Shown here one piece after another: positions 16,205 through 26,120 of a stretch of 64,000 nt of DNA. Origin of the DNA: Paraburkholderia fungorum (GTDB lineage Bacteria; Pseudomonadota; Gammaproteobacteria; Burkholderiales; Burkholderiaceae); contig NZ_MCAS01000004.1 of assembly GCF_003610895.1 (NCBI RefSeq), positions 124,001-188,000 on the forward strand, given 5' to 3'. The notes beneath the pieces were generated by a model. The model was not told the DNA's origin. It ran no database searches and worked only from the letters and a program-made list of their open reading frames with translations. How positions within the stretch are numbered: position 1 is the stretch's first letter; every line of letters starts with the position of its first letter. A program made the position numbers and the translations under genes.

Positions 16205-16270
16205 TGCCAACTTTCCGGCAGCTCAGGTTCGCATGCGGGCGAATCCTGGCCGCCTTACAGGAGCGGGGAA

Positions 16271-17827
16271 GTGGCAAACGAAACATCGAGCTATGCGGCG
16301 GTTGCAAGTGCAAGTCCAGGCGTGCCGCAGCACGCGAGTCATGCTCCCGCGGCGCAGTTGCCCGCAGGTGAGCGTCTGCGCGGAAGTCTGTTGAAGGCTC
16401 GGGCGGGCTTCCTGCTCGCGTGGCTCTGTTTCGCCGCTATCGCATGGATATTGCCGGTGCCGCAAGGTCTGACGCCGCACGGCAAAGCCACCCTGGCCGT
16501 GGTCGCGTGGGTGGCTATCGTGTGGATCACTGAGGCCATTCCCGTCGGCGTCAGCGGCATTCTGCTGCCGATGCTGCTGGTGTTGTCGCACGCGGTCACG
16601 CCGTTTCCCAAAGCCGCGAGCGGGTTCGCCGCGCCGGTGGTGTTCCTGTGTCTTGCCGCTTTCCTGTTTTCCGCGATCATGCAGGCGGCCGTGCTCGACC
16701 GCCGCATCGCGCTGGTTTTGCTCGACAAGCTCAGGGTGCGCTCGGCGAATGGCGTGATCTGGGCGATGTTCGTCGTCAACTTCGTGATGTCGCTGGTCGT
16801 GCCGGCTGCCAACGCTCGCGCGGCCGCATTGCTGCCGGTGACCAACGGCATCGTCGGGCTGTTCGGCGATAGCAAGCGCGAGCGCAGCGCCAGAAAGGCC
16901 ATCGTGATCCAGACGCTGGTGTATGGCTCGATGATTAGCGGCATGTGCATTCTCACCGCGCATCTGCCGAATATGGTGGTCTCCGGTCTGCTGGAGAAGC
17001 AGCTCGGTGTACGGATTTCATATTTCACCTGGTTCCGGCTGCAATGGCCGTACCTGGGCATGTTCGTGCTGACGCAGTTCTGGGTGCAGCACTACTTCAA
17101 ATCGCGCGGCGTGCCGGTGCCGGGCGGGCGTCAGGCGATCATCGACGCGCGCCGCGGCTTGCCGCCGGTGGCGCGTCAGGATTGGCGCGTGCTCGCCATC
17201 TTCGGTTTCGTCGCCGTGATGTGGGCCACCGAATCGCTGCACCATCTGCAATCCGAAATTGTCGCGTTGATTGCACTCGCGCTGATGTTCGCGCCTGGCG
17301 TGCTGCGCGCGAGCTGGAAGGAGATACAGGAACGCACCATCTGGGGCACGCTGTTTCTGCTCGGCGGGGCACTCTCGCTCTCCGCCGCGATCAGCGATTC
17401 GGGGCTCGCGCAGTGGGCCGCCGATCACATCTACGTACTCGCGCACGGCTATGTCTGGTGGCTGATGCTGGCGATCGTGATGATCGGCACGCATGTGATC
17501 CGGATCGGCATGCTCTCGAACGTCGCGGCCGTCACCATGATCGCGCCGATCGCGCTGGCTCTCGCGCCGCGCCTTGGTTTGCATCCGGTGGCTTTCACGC
17601 TGCTGATCAGCGATACCGACAGCTTTGCCTACCTGCTGCCCACGCAAATCACGGCGGGCGTCATTGCGTATAGCAGCGGTGCTTTCACGACCTCGGATTA
17701 CGCCAGGGTCGGCGTGGTCTCGGTGCTGATCGCGATTGCCTACGGTATCTGCGTGATGGCGCCGTGGTACGCGTATCAGGGCATCCCGATCTGGAATCCC
17801 GCTGCGCCCTGGCCGTTCGCGCACTGA
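16271..17827 (+). CDS. DASS/SLC13-type anion transporter
   Basis: A 518-residue membrane protein of the divalent anion:sodium symporter family, which imports dicarboxylates, sulfate or related anions. About a dozen hydrophobic segments are visible, with the family motif VAWVAIVWITEAIPVGVSGILLP (about residues 77-99) and the second-half counterpart SDTDSFAYLLPTQITAGVIAYSSGAF. It starts with GTG, set by AGGAG at 16259-16263 seven bases upstream. It precedes the DUF3604-like gene by 43 bases in what appears to be a two-gene unit, and is divergent from a GntR regulator. The pair probably imports an anion that the hydrolase then acts on. Whether the anion is sulfur-containing is inferred from context. 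Confidence 0.88.
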   Translation: MANETSSYAAVASASPGVPQHASHAPAAQLPAGERLRGSLLKARAGFLLAWLCFAAIAWILPVPQGLTPHGKATLAVVAWVAIVWITEAIPVGVSGILLPMLLVLSHAVTPFPKAASGFAAPVVFLCLAAFLFSAIMQAAVLDRRIALVLLDKLRVRSANGVIWAMFVVNFVMSLVVPAANARAAALLPVTNGIVGLFGDSKRERSARKAIVIQTLVYGSMISGMCILTAHLPNMVVSGLLEKQLGVRISYFTWFRLQWPYLGMFVLTQFWVQHYFKSRGVPVPGGRQAIIDARRGLPPVARQDWRVLAIFGFVAVMWATESLHHLQSEIVALIALALMFAPGVLRASWKEIQERTIWGTLFLLGGALSLSAAISDSGLAQWAADHIYVLAHGYVWWLMLAIVMIGTHVIRIGMLSNVAAVTMIAPIALALAPRLGLHPVAFTLLISDTDSFAYLLPTQITAGVIAYSSGAFTTSDYARVGVVSVLIAIAYGICVMAPWYAYQGIPIWNPAAPWPFAH

Positions 17828-17870
17828 TCGAGCCGCGCATCACCCCATACTTTCATCAAGAGATACTGAC

Positions 17871-20327
17871 GTGAACCAACACCACGAGCACGCGCACGGC
17901 CACGACGGAGATAACGGCAGCGGCAACGAAAGCCCCGCCGCAACGCTGGCGGCAAAGGGCGCCGCGCTGCGCAAGCGGCTCGGCCCGCATGTCGCGCCGG
18001 CCGGCTTGTATGAGCGTCATAAGGCACTGCCGTTTGCCGGCCGTGTGAGCTGCAACGTGACGCGGCTCGAAGCGGGCAGTTGGAGCGAGATCGTCCTCGA
18101 CTATGAAGTTGGCGCCTCGGGAATCGCCGACGGCGCCTGGTTGAAAGCGACCTTCAAGTTCTATTCGGATTGGGCGCTGTTTCAGACCAGCGATCCGGGC
18201 GCGGCCAACTACATCAGCGCGGAATATCACGCGGCGCCGCTCGTTCCGGGGCAAAGCCCGGCGACCATCCAGTCGTTGAATGTGCGCTTCGATCAGAAGG
18301 GGCACGAAAGGCCGTTTCAGAAGGCCGTTATTGTGGATGTCGCCGACGGTTACCTGAATGCCGGCGACCACATCGTGATTCGCCTCGGCGATCGGCGCCG
18401 CGGTCCGGGCACGCGTGTGCAGACTTTCGTCGAGGATCAGTTCCGTTTCCGTTTTTACGTCGACCCGCTCGGCACCTCGCGCTTTGTTGCGGTGCCGGGC
18501 GGCGTCGTAATCGATATTCATGCCGGCGCGCCTGCCCGGGTGTTGCTCAATGGGCCGCGCTTCGTGCAGCCCGCACAGTCCGCGCCGTTCAGGCTTTCCT
18601 TGCAGGACCAGTGGGGCAATGCCTGCCGCGATGCAGGCGGTGCGGTGCGCGTGCGCGCCTATGATGAGGGCGAACAGCTTGTCTATGAGCACGAGCTGCC
18701 GCTGCCGGCCGTCGGCTGGGCGAGCGTCGCGCTGACCGGTCTGCCGGCAACGCCTGGCACCTTGCGCATCGTGGCGGATGTGCCGTCGCTGCGTGACGTG
18801 CGCGCGGCGGAAGTCTTCCTGACGGTGGATGCCACGCTGCCGGTCGCCCGCTCCTTGTATGCGGACTTGCATGTTCACGCGCACGATACGGTGGGCACGA
18901 ACAGTCCGGCCTACAACGCTGCGTATGCGCGCGATATCGGCGGCATCGACGTGCTCGGCTACACCGCCAACGATTTCCAGATCACCGACGCGAACTGGCA
19001 ACTGGGTGTCGACACCGTCGAGCAGTTCAACGAGCCGGGGCGCTTCGTTGTCTATCCGGTGCAGGAATGGTGCGGCAGTTCGACGGCGGGCGGCGATCAC
19101 AATGTGGTTTTTCTCGGCGACGAGCGGCCCGGTTTCCCTTACAACGCGCGCGGCGAACACAACCGCACGTTGGTATGGAACGAGGACATGAAGGGCGCGG
19201 CGGTCGAACTCGGCCGCTGGCCGGTGGATGAACTGTGGGACGCCTACGTGGACGATGCCGCCCACCATCTGGTGATGCCGCATGTAGGCGGCCGCCGCTA
19301 TATCCCTGACTGGCATCATCCGGAACTCGAACGGCTGGTCGAAATCGCGTCGACGTGGGGCCATTTCGACTGGCTCTATCGCGACGTGATCGCGCGCGGT
19401 TATCAACTCGGCGTGGCGGCGAGCGGCGACGAGCATCGCGGCCGGCCCGGCGGCGGTGCGCCTGGCGTGAGCGTGTTCGGCGTGCATGGCGGCCTGACCG
19501 GCGTGCTGTCCGATTCGCTCGACCGGCGCTCGGTTGGCGAGGCATTGCGGGCCCGCCGCACGTGGGCCACCACCGGCGAGCACAGCGCGGCGCTGGTTCG
19601 CTGTGGCGAGTTCTGGCAAGGCGATGCCTTCACGCAGCGCGGTCCGGCTACGCTCGACTATCGTTTGCTGGGCCGTGCCGGGTGGGAATATGTTGCGGCG
19701 TTCGACCACAACGGTCTGCTGGTCGAGCGCAATCTGCACGAAGAACTCGGCTATGCCGAGCGCCTGATCCGGGTGCGTTGGGGCGGCGCGCGAATTCGCG
19801 ACCGCTACCGGTGGGCCTCCTGGCAAGGGCGTATTCGCATCGTCAACGGCACGATCAATAACTTCGGCGCGGCGGGCTTCGAGCATCTGGAGGAGGCCGC
19901 GTGGCGCACGGGTGCGACCGACATCGAATTTCGCAGTGACACCTATGGCGACGCCGATAGCATCGAGATCGATGTGAGCAATCTGGCGCGGGCGCGCATT
20001 GTGATCGAAGGCACGATCGACGGCTTCGTGAAGGTAGGCGATCCGCTGCAGGGCAATCCGTTCGCACACGCGCCAACTTTTCACTGGGAAATCAGCGGCG
20101 CGGAACTACTCGCAAGCGGCACGGCGCGGCATGAACTGGGCGGCACCGAACTTTTCCTGGCCGTCGAGCGTTTGACGGATCAGCCCTTGCCGGCGGATCT
20201 AACAGGCAGCTTCGACGTCGCTGCGCAGAACGCCAGCTTTGGCTTTCGCCCCGTGTACGTATTCGGCCGTCAGCGTGACGATAGCAAGGTGTGGACCTCG
20301 GCGCAGTTCATCACGTTCGACAGCTAG
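17871..20327 (+). CDS. DUF3604-like (PHP-type) metal-dependent hydrolase
   Basis: An 818-residue protein of a little-studied family. The N-terminus has a His-rich stretch (HHEHAHGHD) that might bind metal. A beta-rich part (about 30-320) is followed by a PHP-like metal domain: YADLHVHAHDTVG (about 329-341), then GGDHNVVF, then HHLVMPHVGGR and GVAASGDEHRGRPG, which supply the His/Asp ligands typical of PHP and amidohydrolase-like phosphoesterases. A beta-rich C-terminal part follows. There is no signal peptide, so it should be cytoplasmic. It starts with GTG, supported by AAGAGA upstream. It is paired with a DASS anion importer. The substrate is unknown; an imported phosphate or sulfate ester would fit, but this is inference. 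Confidence 0.72.
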   Translation: MNQHHEHAHGHDGDNGSGNESPAATLAAKGAALRKRLGPHVAPAGLYERHKALPFAGRVSCNVTRLEAGSWSEIVLDYEVGASGIADGAWLKATFKFYSDWALFQTSDPGAANYISAEYHAAPLVPGQSPATIQSLNVRFDQKGHERPFQKAVIVDVADGYLNAGDHIVIRLGDRRRGPGTRVQTFVEDQFRFRFYVDPLGTSRFVAVPGGVVIDIHAGAPARVLLNGPRFVQPAQSAPFRLSLQDQWGNACRDAGGAVRVRAYDEGEQLVYEHELPLPAVGWASVALTGLPATPGTLRIVADVPSLRDVRAAEVFLTVDATLPVARSLYADLHVHAHDTVGTNSPAYNAAYARDIGGIDVLGYTANDFQITDANWQLGVDTVEQFNEPGRFVVYPVQEWCGSSTAGGDHNVVFLGDERPGFPYNARGEHNRTLVWNEDMKGAAVELGRWPVDELWDAYVDDAAHHLVMPHVGGRRYIPDWHHPELERLVEIASTWGHFDWLYRDVIARGYQLGVAASGDEHRGRPGGGAPGVSVFGVHGGLTGVLSDSLDRRSVGEALRARRTWATTGEHSAALVRCGEFWQGDAFTQRGPATLDYRLLGRAGWEYVAAFDHNGLLVERNLHEELGYAERLIRVRWGGARIRDRYRWASWQGRIRIVNGTINNFGAAGFEHLEEAAWRTGATDIEFRSDTYGDADSIEIDVSNLARARIVIEGTIDGFVKVGDPLQGNPFAHAPTFHWEISGAELLASGTARHELGGTELFLAVERLTDQPLPADLTGSFDVAAQNASFGFRPVYVFGRQRDDSKVWTSAQFITFDS

Positions 20328-20365
20328 GGCAAGCACGCTCGGCGGGGTAGAGCCGGGCGCTTACG

Positions 20366-21721
20366 TTACACGGTTGCCGCCGCTTCCCGCGGATGCAGGT
20401 GGCGGCTGACAGGGCGTCGTAATCCGAAGTGTTCGCGCAGGGTACGTCCTTCGTACCCGGTGCGGAAAATACCGCGTTGTTGCAGAAGCGGAACCACGCC
20501 GTCGGCGAAATCCTGCAAGCCGCCCGGCAGCACGTCCGGCATCAGATTGAAACCGTCGGCGGCACCGCCTTTGAACCAGAGTTCGATGTCGTCGGCGATC
20601 TGTTCAGGTGTGCCGACCACGACACGATGTCCGCCACCACCCGCCAGCGCGCGGATCAACTGTCGCGCGGTGTAGCCATGCGTGCGCGCCTGCGCGAGCG
20701 TGGCGTGGAAGAACGTGTGATTGCCGTTACCGCCGCCCGGCAGGGCGAGATCGTCCGGCAGGCGTTCGTCGAGTTTCAGGCGGTCGATGCCGATACCCAA
20801 TATGCCGGCCAGTCGCGTGAGGCTGTAGCTCCATGGAATCAGATCGACCAGATCGTCGCGACGGCGCAGGGCCTCGGCTTCGGTTGCACCGATGATGGTG
20901 GTGAGACCGGGTAGCACGCGAATGGCGTCGTTGCCACGTCCCCACGCCGCAGCGCGAGATTTCAGTTCACGTGCATAGGCGGCGGCCTCGTCGAATGATT
21001 GCGATGCGGAGAACACGGCCTCCGCGTGCCGCGCCGCGAGTTCGCGTCCGTCATTCGAACCGCCGGCCTGGATCAGCACAGGGTGGCCCTGCGCGCTACG
21101 CGGCAGATTGAACGGGCCATCGACACTGAAGTATTTGCCGCGATGGTCGATGCGGTGCACCTTGGTGGCGTCGATGAAACGGCCGCTTGCCTTGTCGCCG
21201 ATAAAGGCGTCGTCTTCCCAGCTATCCCAGAGTGCCTTCACGACCTCGGTAAACTCGGCGGCGCGCGCGTAGCGTTGCGCGTGATCGGGTACCGCCTCGC
21301 GGCCGAAATTGCGGGCTGAGCCGAGATCGGCGGTCGTCACGATGTTCCAGCCGGCGCGGCCCGCACTGAGATGATCGAGCGTGGCAAAGCGGCGCGCGAT
21401 GTTGTACGGCTCGTTGTAACTCGTGGATGCCGTGCCGATTACGCCGATATGCGTGGTGGCCGCGGCAATGCCGGCGAGCAACACGGTCGGCTCCAGCGCC
21501 GTGATCGGGCGGAAGTCGATCTGATCGGCAATCGAGGCATTGTCCGCGAGAAACACCGCATCGAATTTCGCCGCCTCGGCAAGTTGTGCGACGCGAACGT
21601 AGTGAGCGATATCGACGAAAGCGCGCGGATCGGCTTCATGCGTACGCCATGCGGAAGGGACAAAGCCGGAGTGCAGGATATTGACGTTCAGATGAAGCTG
21701 GCGGGGCGGGTCGGTTCTCAT
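20366..21721 (-). CDS. Flavin-dependent monooxygenase, DszA/NtaA family
   Basis: A 451-residue LLM-class monooxygenase with TALEPTVLLAGIAA, HLSAGRAGWNIVTT, GHPVLIQAGGSNDGR and C-terminal YEGRTLREHFGL. I set the start at 21721, preceded by CAGGA, not at an upstream ATG (21808), because the 29 extra residues are unlike the family. It is convergent with the hydrolase gene and divergent from the CUT2 ATPase gene, so it may be its own unit. It is more divergent than the 13921, 28783 and 55046 copies, lacking the AAWRHPDA segment. It uses FMNH2 and O2; the substrate is probably an organosulfur compound. Confidence 0.87.
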   Translation of the reverse strand: MRTDPPRQLHLNVNILHSGFVPSAWRTHEADPRAFVDIAHYVRVAQLAEAAKFDAVFLADNASIADQIDFRPITALEPTVLLAGIAAATTHIGVIGTASTSYNEPYNIARRFATLDHLSAGRAGWNIVTTADLGSARNFGREAVPDHAQRYARAAEFTEVVKALWDSWEDDAFIGDKASGRFIDATKVHRIDHRGKYFSVDGPFNLPRSAQGHPVLIQAGGSNDGRELAARHAEAVFSASQSFDEAAAYARELKSRAAAWGRGNDAIRVLPGLTTIIGATEAEALRRRDDLVDLIPWSYSLTRLAGILGIGIDRLKLDERLPDDLALPGGGNGNHTFFHATLAQARTHGYTARQLIRALAGGGGHRVVVGTPEQIADDIELWFKGGAADGFNLMPDVLPGGLQDFADGVVPLLQQRGIFRTGYEGRTLREHFGLRRPVSRHLHPREAAATV

Positions 21722-22084
21722 GGTCCTGTCGAATGCGGAAGCAGCCAGCGGCGAAGGAACGTGCTGGCCGATTTTCCCATTGTCGATGAGCGGATCGTTC
21801 GCGGCCACGAAGGAATTGTGGCATCGATATGCCCGCGAAGACTAAGCGCGCCGCAAGGGCCGCTCTTCCCAATCTTCCCGCGCGATTCAAGGCGCCTGCT
21901 TGCAGGCAAGCCTGCGGTTCGCCGCGCGCGGCGCTTTCTATATCAGAACAAATTGGTTCGCCGCGAGTCCCGCCCAGGCAGACAATCATTCCCGGATGAC
22001 GGTACGCAGTACGCCGCCGTTGGCGGAGCATGCGTCGCGCGTTTGCGTGGATCGTCACCCCTCTTACAGGCAGATGACGCTCTC
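21722..22084. other. Intergenic region between divergent monooxygenase and CUT2 importer genes
   Basis: This 363-base gap should carry promoters for both directions. I see a short inverted repeat GCTTGC-AG-GCAAGC at 21898-21911, but no RNA gene, clear terminator or convincing coding frame. A 62-codon frame at 21900 has no ribosome site and no family resemblance. Confidence 0.5.
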
Positions 22085-23632
22085 ATGAACTCGACCCGCC
22101 CGTCACGTCCCGATCGTATGGAAAAGGTTTCGTGTCCGAACGAGCCGATCCTGAGCGCCTCGGCGCTCACGAAGCAGTTTGGTGCAACCGTCGCGCTATC
22201 GAAGCTCGATCTCTCGATCCACCCCGGCGAAGTCGTCGCGTTGATGGGCGCCAATGGGGCGGGCAAGTCCACGCTCGTCAAGATCCTGAGCGGCGTGTAT
22301 CCGCCCGACGCCGGGACCTTGACGTTGCTGGGCAAACCGTACCGGCCCACATCACCGCAGGCGGCGAAACAACTGGGCATTGCCACGGTGCATCAGTCGA
22401 TTGCCGACGCGGTCGTGCCGGCGCTGTCAATCGCGGATAACCTGCTGCTCGATCGCCTGTGCGATCCGGCGTCGGCCTGGCGCGTGCCGCCGGCGGCGCG
22501 GCGCGAGGCGGCAAGGCCGCTGGCCGGGCGAGTCGGGCTGGAGGCCGACCTGTCGGCGCCGCTCGGGTCGCTCTCGCTCGCGAATCAGCAACTCGTGACG
22601 CTGGCGCGCGCGCTGGCTGCGCGCCCCAGACTACTGATTCTCGACGAGCCCACCGCCAGCCTGTCCGCCGCCGAAGCCGAACGCCTGTTCATGCGGCTCG
22701 AGCCCTTGCGCGAAGAGGGCGTCGCGATCCTGCTGGTCTCGCATCGGCTGGGCGATTTGCGGCGGATGGCGAACCGGGTGGCGATCGTGCGCGACGGACA
22801 TCTCGTCGCCGACCTGTACCCCCCAATCGATTTCGACGCTGCCGTCGAGACAATGATCGGACGGCCCATGCCGCAGGGCCGTAACCAGCAGACGAAGCAC
22901 GCTACCAGGCTCGAACCCTGTTTCAGCGTGCGTGACCTTCAATTGACGCCGGAGAGCCTCCCGTTCGACCTCGACGTCCAGCGCGGCGAGATCGTCGCGA
23001 TAGCTGGGCCGGTGGGCGGAGGCAAATCGCGCCTTGCTAGAACGATCTTCGGTGCGGCACACGCGAGCCGTGGCCGGATGGTGCTCGACGGCAAACCGTG
23101 GCGTCCCCGTTCGCCGGCCGACGCGATTCGCGCCGGCGTGTTCCTCGCCGGCGAGGACCGCTGGCGCACGTCGTTGTTTCCCGACAGCGTGCCGTTCGCT
23201 TCGATTGCGGGCACGCTCAGCTTTCCGTTTTTGCCTCATTGGTTCAAGCGCGGCCTGATACGTGAGACGGTAGAGCGCGATGCCGCGATGGATGCGATCA
23301 AAACCTTTGGCGTACGTTGCACTGGCCCCGACGATCGGCTGACGCGCCTGTCCGGCGGCAATCAGCAGAAGGTCGTCCTTGCGCGCTGGCATGTCGAACG
23401 CGCGCGCCTCCTGCTGCTCGACGAGCCGTTTCAGGGCGTCGACGCCGGCGCGCGCGCCGATATCGTCGACACCTTGCGGCGGCATGCCCATGAACGCGCG
23501 ACGATCGTGTTCGTCAGCGATCTCGAGGAGGCGATGGAGATTGCCGATCGCGTCGTGCGGTTCGACCGGGCGACGCTCGAACCCTTGACTCACGCGCCTG
23601 CTCATTCAGCGGCTCACTTAGCGGCTGAATGA
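22085..23632 (+). CDS. CUT2-family ABC importer ATPase (RbsA-like, double domain)
   Basis: A 515-residue protein with two fused ATPase domains, as in RbsA. Domain 1 has Walker A GANGAGKST and Walker B RLLILDEPTASL. Domain 2 has the degenerate P-loop GPVGGGKSR typical of the second RbsA half, then signature LSGGNQQKVVLARW and Walker B LLLLDEPFQGVD. The start ATG 22085 fits the family length; 22118 is an alternative. The permease follows after 40 bases and the binding protein lies at 27564, separated by an SfnB-like and an LLM gene. CUT2 systems import pentoses, autoinducer-2 and other sugars; the setting suggests a sulfur-bearing substrate such as a thio- or sulfo-compound, by inference. Confidence 0.9.
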   Translation: MNSTRPSRPDRMEKVSCPNEPILSASALTKQFGATVALSKLDLSIHPGEVVALMGANGAGKSTLVKILSGVYPPDAGTLTLLGKPYRPTSPQAAKQLGIATVHQSIADAVVPALSIADNLLLDRLCDPASAWRVPPAARREAARPLAGRVGLEADLSAPLGSLSLANQQLVTLARALAARPRLLILDEPTASLSAAEAERLFMRLEPLREEGVAILLVSHRLGDLRRMANRVAIVRDGHLVADLYPPIDFDAAVETMIGRPMPQGRNQQTKHATRLEPCFSVRDLQLTPESLPFDLDVQRGEIVAIAGPVGGGKSRLARTIFGAAHASRGRMVLDGKPWRPRSPADAIRAGVFLAGEDRWRTSLFPDSVPFASIAGTLSFPFLPHWFKRGLIRETVERDAAMDAIKTFGVRCTGPDDRLTRLSGGNQQKVVLARWHVERARLLLLDEPFQGVDAGARADIVDTLRRHAHERATIVFVSDLEEAMEIADRVVRFDRATLEPLTHAPAHSAAHLAAE

Positions 23633-23672
23633 GCGGCTCAATCCCTCACGACGTGAACGCGAAACTCAATCC

Positions 23673-24728
23673 ATGAAACCCCTCGCACCTTCTATTGATG
23701 CTCACGCGGCTTCCGGCCAACCTGCGCAATCCGCATTGCGGCGCTTGCGCGATCATCTGGAGCGCACCGGCATCCTGCTCGTGCTGGCGATTCTGATTGT
23801 CGTGTTCGCCGCCAAAGAACCCGCCTTCCTGAACCTCGACAATCTGTTCAGCATTCTCCAGGCCGTATCGATCGTAGCGTTGCTCGGCATTGGCGTGACC
23901 ATCACGCTGGCGGCGGGCGGCTTCGATCTCTCCGTGGGCAGCGTGGCTGCCTCGGCTCAGATGGCGGCGAGCTATGTGCTGATCGTCTGGCATGGCAGTG
24001 CGCTTGCCGCCGTGGCCGCATGCGTGGCGCTCGGCGTCGCGGCCGGCCTGTTCAACGGCCTGTTGATCACGCGGCTGCGTGTGCCGGATCAACTGGCGAC
24101 GCTCGGCACATTGTTCCTGCTGGCCGGTCTGCAACTGATTCCGACCGGCGGCCGCTCGCTGGCAACCGGTACGGTATTGCCCGACGGCACGGAGGCGAGC
24201 GGCACGTTCTCCGATGCCTTTCTGGCCCTGGGGCGTCTGCGTCTGTTCGACGTCGTGCCGCTGCCCGTCGTGATTCTCGCCGGGTTGACGGTGCTGGCCT
24301 GCCTCGTCATGGAAGCGACGCGCTGGGGCCGGGTGATCTATGCGATCGGCGGCAACGAGACGGCCGCGCGGCTGGCGGGCGCGCCGACCGCCCGCTACCG
24401 GATCGCGGCCTATGTGGCCTCAGGGGCGATTGCGTTGCTGGGCGGCGTGCTGATCGCGGCGCGTGTCGGACGCGGCGACGTCAGCGCCGGTCACTCCCTG
24501 CTGCTCGATGCCGTGGCGGCTGCGCTGATGGGTTATGCGGTGTGGGGTGCGAAGCGGCCCAACGTGTTCGGCACCGTGGTGGGGGCCGTGTTCGTCGGCG
24601 TGCTGCTCAACGGCCTGACCATGCTGAATGCGCCTTACTACATGCAGGATTTCATCAAGGGGGCACTGCTGGTCCTTGCGCTGGCGTTCACCTTCAGTGT
24701 CGGACGGCCGGCGGACTCACAAGCCTGA
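23673..24728 (+). CDS. CUT2-family ABC importer permease (RbsC-like)
   Basis: A 351-residue membrane protein with about ten hydrophobic segments and the RbsC-type motifs LAAGGFDLSVGSVAASAQ (about residues 87-104) and YAIGGNETAARLAGAPTARYR. It lies 40 bases after the ATPase gene and forms the channel of the ribose-type importer. No clear Shine-Dalgarno is seen, so it may be translated by coupling. The gap before it contains three copies of AGCGGCT. Confidence 0.9.
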   Translation: MKPLAPSIDAHAASGQPAQSALRRLRDHLERTGILLVLAILIVVFAAKEPAFLNLDNLFSILQAVSIVALLGIGVTITLAAGGFDLSVGSVAASAQMAASYVLIVWHGSALAAVAACVALGVAAGLFNGLLITRLRVPDQLATLGTLFLLAGLQLIPTGGRSLATGTVLPDGTEASGTFSDAFLALGRLRLFDVVPLPVVILAGLTVLACLVMEATRWGRVIYAIGGNETAARLAGAPTARYRIAAYVASGAIALLGGVLIAARVGRGDVSAGHSLLLDAVAAALMGYAVWGAKRPNVFGTVVGAVFVGVLLNGLTMLNAPYYMQDFIKGALLVLALAFTFSVGRPADSQA

Positions 24729-24850
24729 ATCCTGTGTGCCGCCAAAAAGTTGTTTGCCATCCGAAGGAATATCGATTGCCGAATCGTTCAGTTTGCGCGT
24801 GCGGTGTCCGCTGATAGATTGAGCGCACAGTCATTCAAGCGGAGGTTTCC

Positions 24851-26089
24851 ATGGCAGAGATTGGCGAAGCGGCTTCATCGAACACCCGCAGCGAGAACCG
24901 GCATGCAGTTCGCGTAATCGCCGACGACGCTCAGGCCATCGCGGTGGCCCACGAGGTGGCAGCGCGCCTCGCGCAGGGCGCGGCCGCGCGCGATGCCGAA
25001 CGCCGCTTGCCCCGCGAGGAGATCGAATGGTTCTCGCAGTCCGGGCTATGGGCCATCACGGTACCGAAGCAATACGGCGGTGCGGGCGTCTCTTTCGTCA
25101 CCTTGACGGAAGTCGTCAAGATCATTGCAGCAGCGGATCCGTCGCTCGGACAGCTGCCGCAGAATCACTTCGGCCTCGTCGACGTGATCGCGCTCACCGG
25201 AACGGAAGAGCAGAAAAAGTACTTTTTCGCCCAGGTGCTGGCCGGCAAGCGTTTCGGCAACGGTTTTTCGGAGAAGGGCACGAAGAACGTGCTCGATCTG
25301 AAGACGAGTGTGACGCAGGAGGGCGGCGACTACGTTGTCAATGGCACCAAATTCTATTCGACCGGCGCGTTGTTTGCCGATTTCGTCCCCGTGCTGGGAC
25401 TCGACGCCGGACGCAAGGGCTGGCTCGCCTACATTCCGCAGGGCACCAGAGGCTTGACCGTGATCGACGACTGGTCGGGCTTCGGTCAACGTACCACCGC
25501 AAGCGGCACCGTGGTGCTGGAGAACGTACGCGTGCCGGCCTCGCATGTATTGCCGGCACACCGTGTGTCCGACTATCCGACGCTCAACGGTCCGATCTCC
25601 CAGATCATTCAGGCCGCTATCGACGCCGGCATCGCGAAGGCGGCGCTCGACGATACGCTGACATTCGTTCGCCAGCGTTCGCGGCCATGGATCGACAGCG
25701 GGGTCGAGCGCGCGAGCGACGATCCGCTGACCGTGCGGGAGATCGGCCATCTGCATATCCAGCTGCATGCCGCAGAGGCTCTGCTCGAACGGGCGGCACG
25801 GGTGATCGACGAAATTGCGGCAAAGGCCGAAACAACGGAAGACGATGTGGCGCGCGCATCGGTCGCCGTAGGCGAAGCGAAAGTGTTGACGACCGAAACA
25901 GCCTTGCTGGCAGGCGAAAAACTGTTTGAGCTTGCCGGCACCCAGTCGACCCTCGGCGAACACAATCTCGACCGGCACTGGCGCAACGCGCGCGTTCACA
26001 CGTTGCACGATCCTGTGCGCTGGAAGTATCACCTGGTCGGAAACTACTATCTGAACGGCGTCAGGCCGGCCCGTCACCCCTGGAATTGA
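24851..26089 (+). CDS. SfnB/DszC-like flavin monooxygenase (acyl-CoA dehydrogenase fold)
   Basis: A 412-residue member of the acyl-CoA dehydrogenase-type monooxygenases that includes SfnB and DszC, which use FMNH2 and O2 on sulfur compounds. The N-terminal helical domain has EEIEWFSQSGLWAITVPKQYGG, the middle has FGNGFSEKGTKN and NGTKFYSTGALFADFVPV, and the C-terminal has the hallmark RHWRNARVHTLHDPVRWKYH. This last block is typical of DszC-type enzymes, not fatty-acyl dehydrogenases. A GGAGG at 24841-24845 precedes the ATG. It is 122 bases after the CUT2 permease and 31 bases before an LLM monooxygenase, so the two oxidases probably act in sequence on the imported compound. Confidence 0.9.
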   Translation: MAEIGEAASSNTRSENRHAVRVIADDAQAIAVAHEVAARLAQGAAARDAERRLPREEIEWFSQSGLWAITVPKQYGGAGVSFVTLTEVVKIIAAADPSLGQLPQNHFGLVDVIALTGTEEQKKYFFAQVLAGKRFGNGFSEKGTKNVLDLKTSVTQEGGDYVVNGTKFYSTGALFADFVPVLGLDAGRKGWLAYIPQGTRGLTVIDDWSGFGQRTTASGTVVLENVRVPASHVLPAHRVSDYPTLNGPISQIIQAAIDAGIAKAALDDTLTFVRQRSRPWIDSGVERASDDPLTVREIGHLHIQLHAAEALLERAARVIDEIAAKAETTEDDVARASVAVGEAKVLTTETALLAGEKLFELAGTQSTLGEHNLDRHWRNARVHTLHDPVRWKYHLVGNYYLNGVRPARHPWN

Positions 26090-26120
26090 CGCCAACCGCA
26101 ATCCCTTACCGAATCCGATC

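Noticed and set aside
17856..20084. A 742-codon open frame on the minus strand
   Set aside because: It is antisense to the DUF3604-like hydrolase gene, has arginine-rich composition and no family resemblance; long antisense frames are common in GC-rich coding DNA.
21900..22088. A 62-codon frame in the divergent gap
   Set aside because: No ribosome site, no recognised motif, and it overlaps the start of the CUT2 ATPase gene.
24729..24850. A sigma-54 promoter before the SfnB-like gene, as in Pseudomonas sfn genes
   Set aside because: I could not find TGGCAC-N5-TTGC with correct spacing here.
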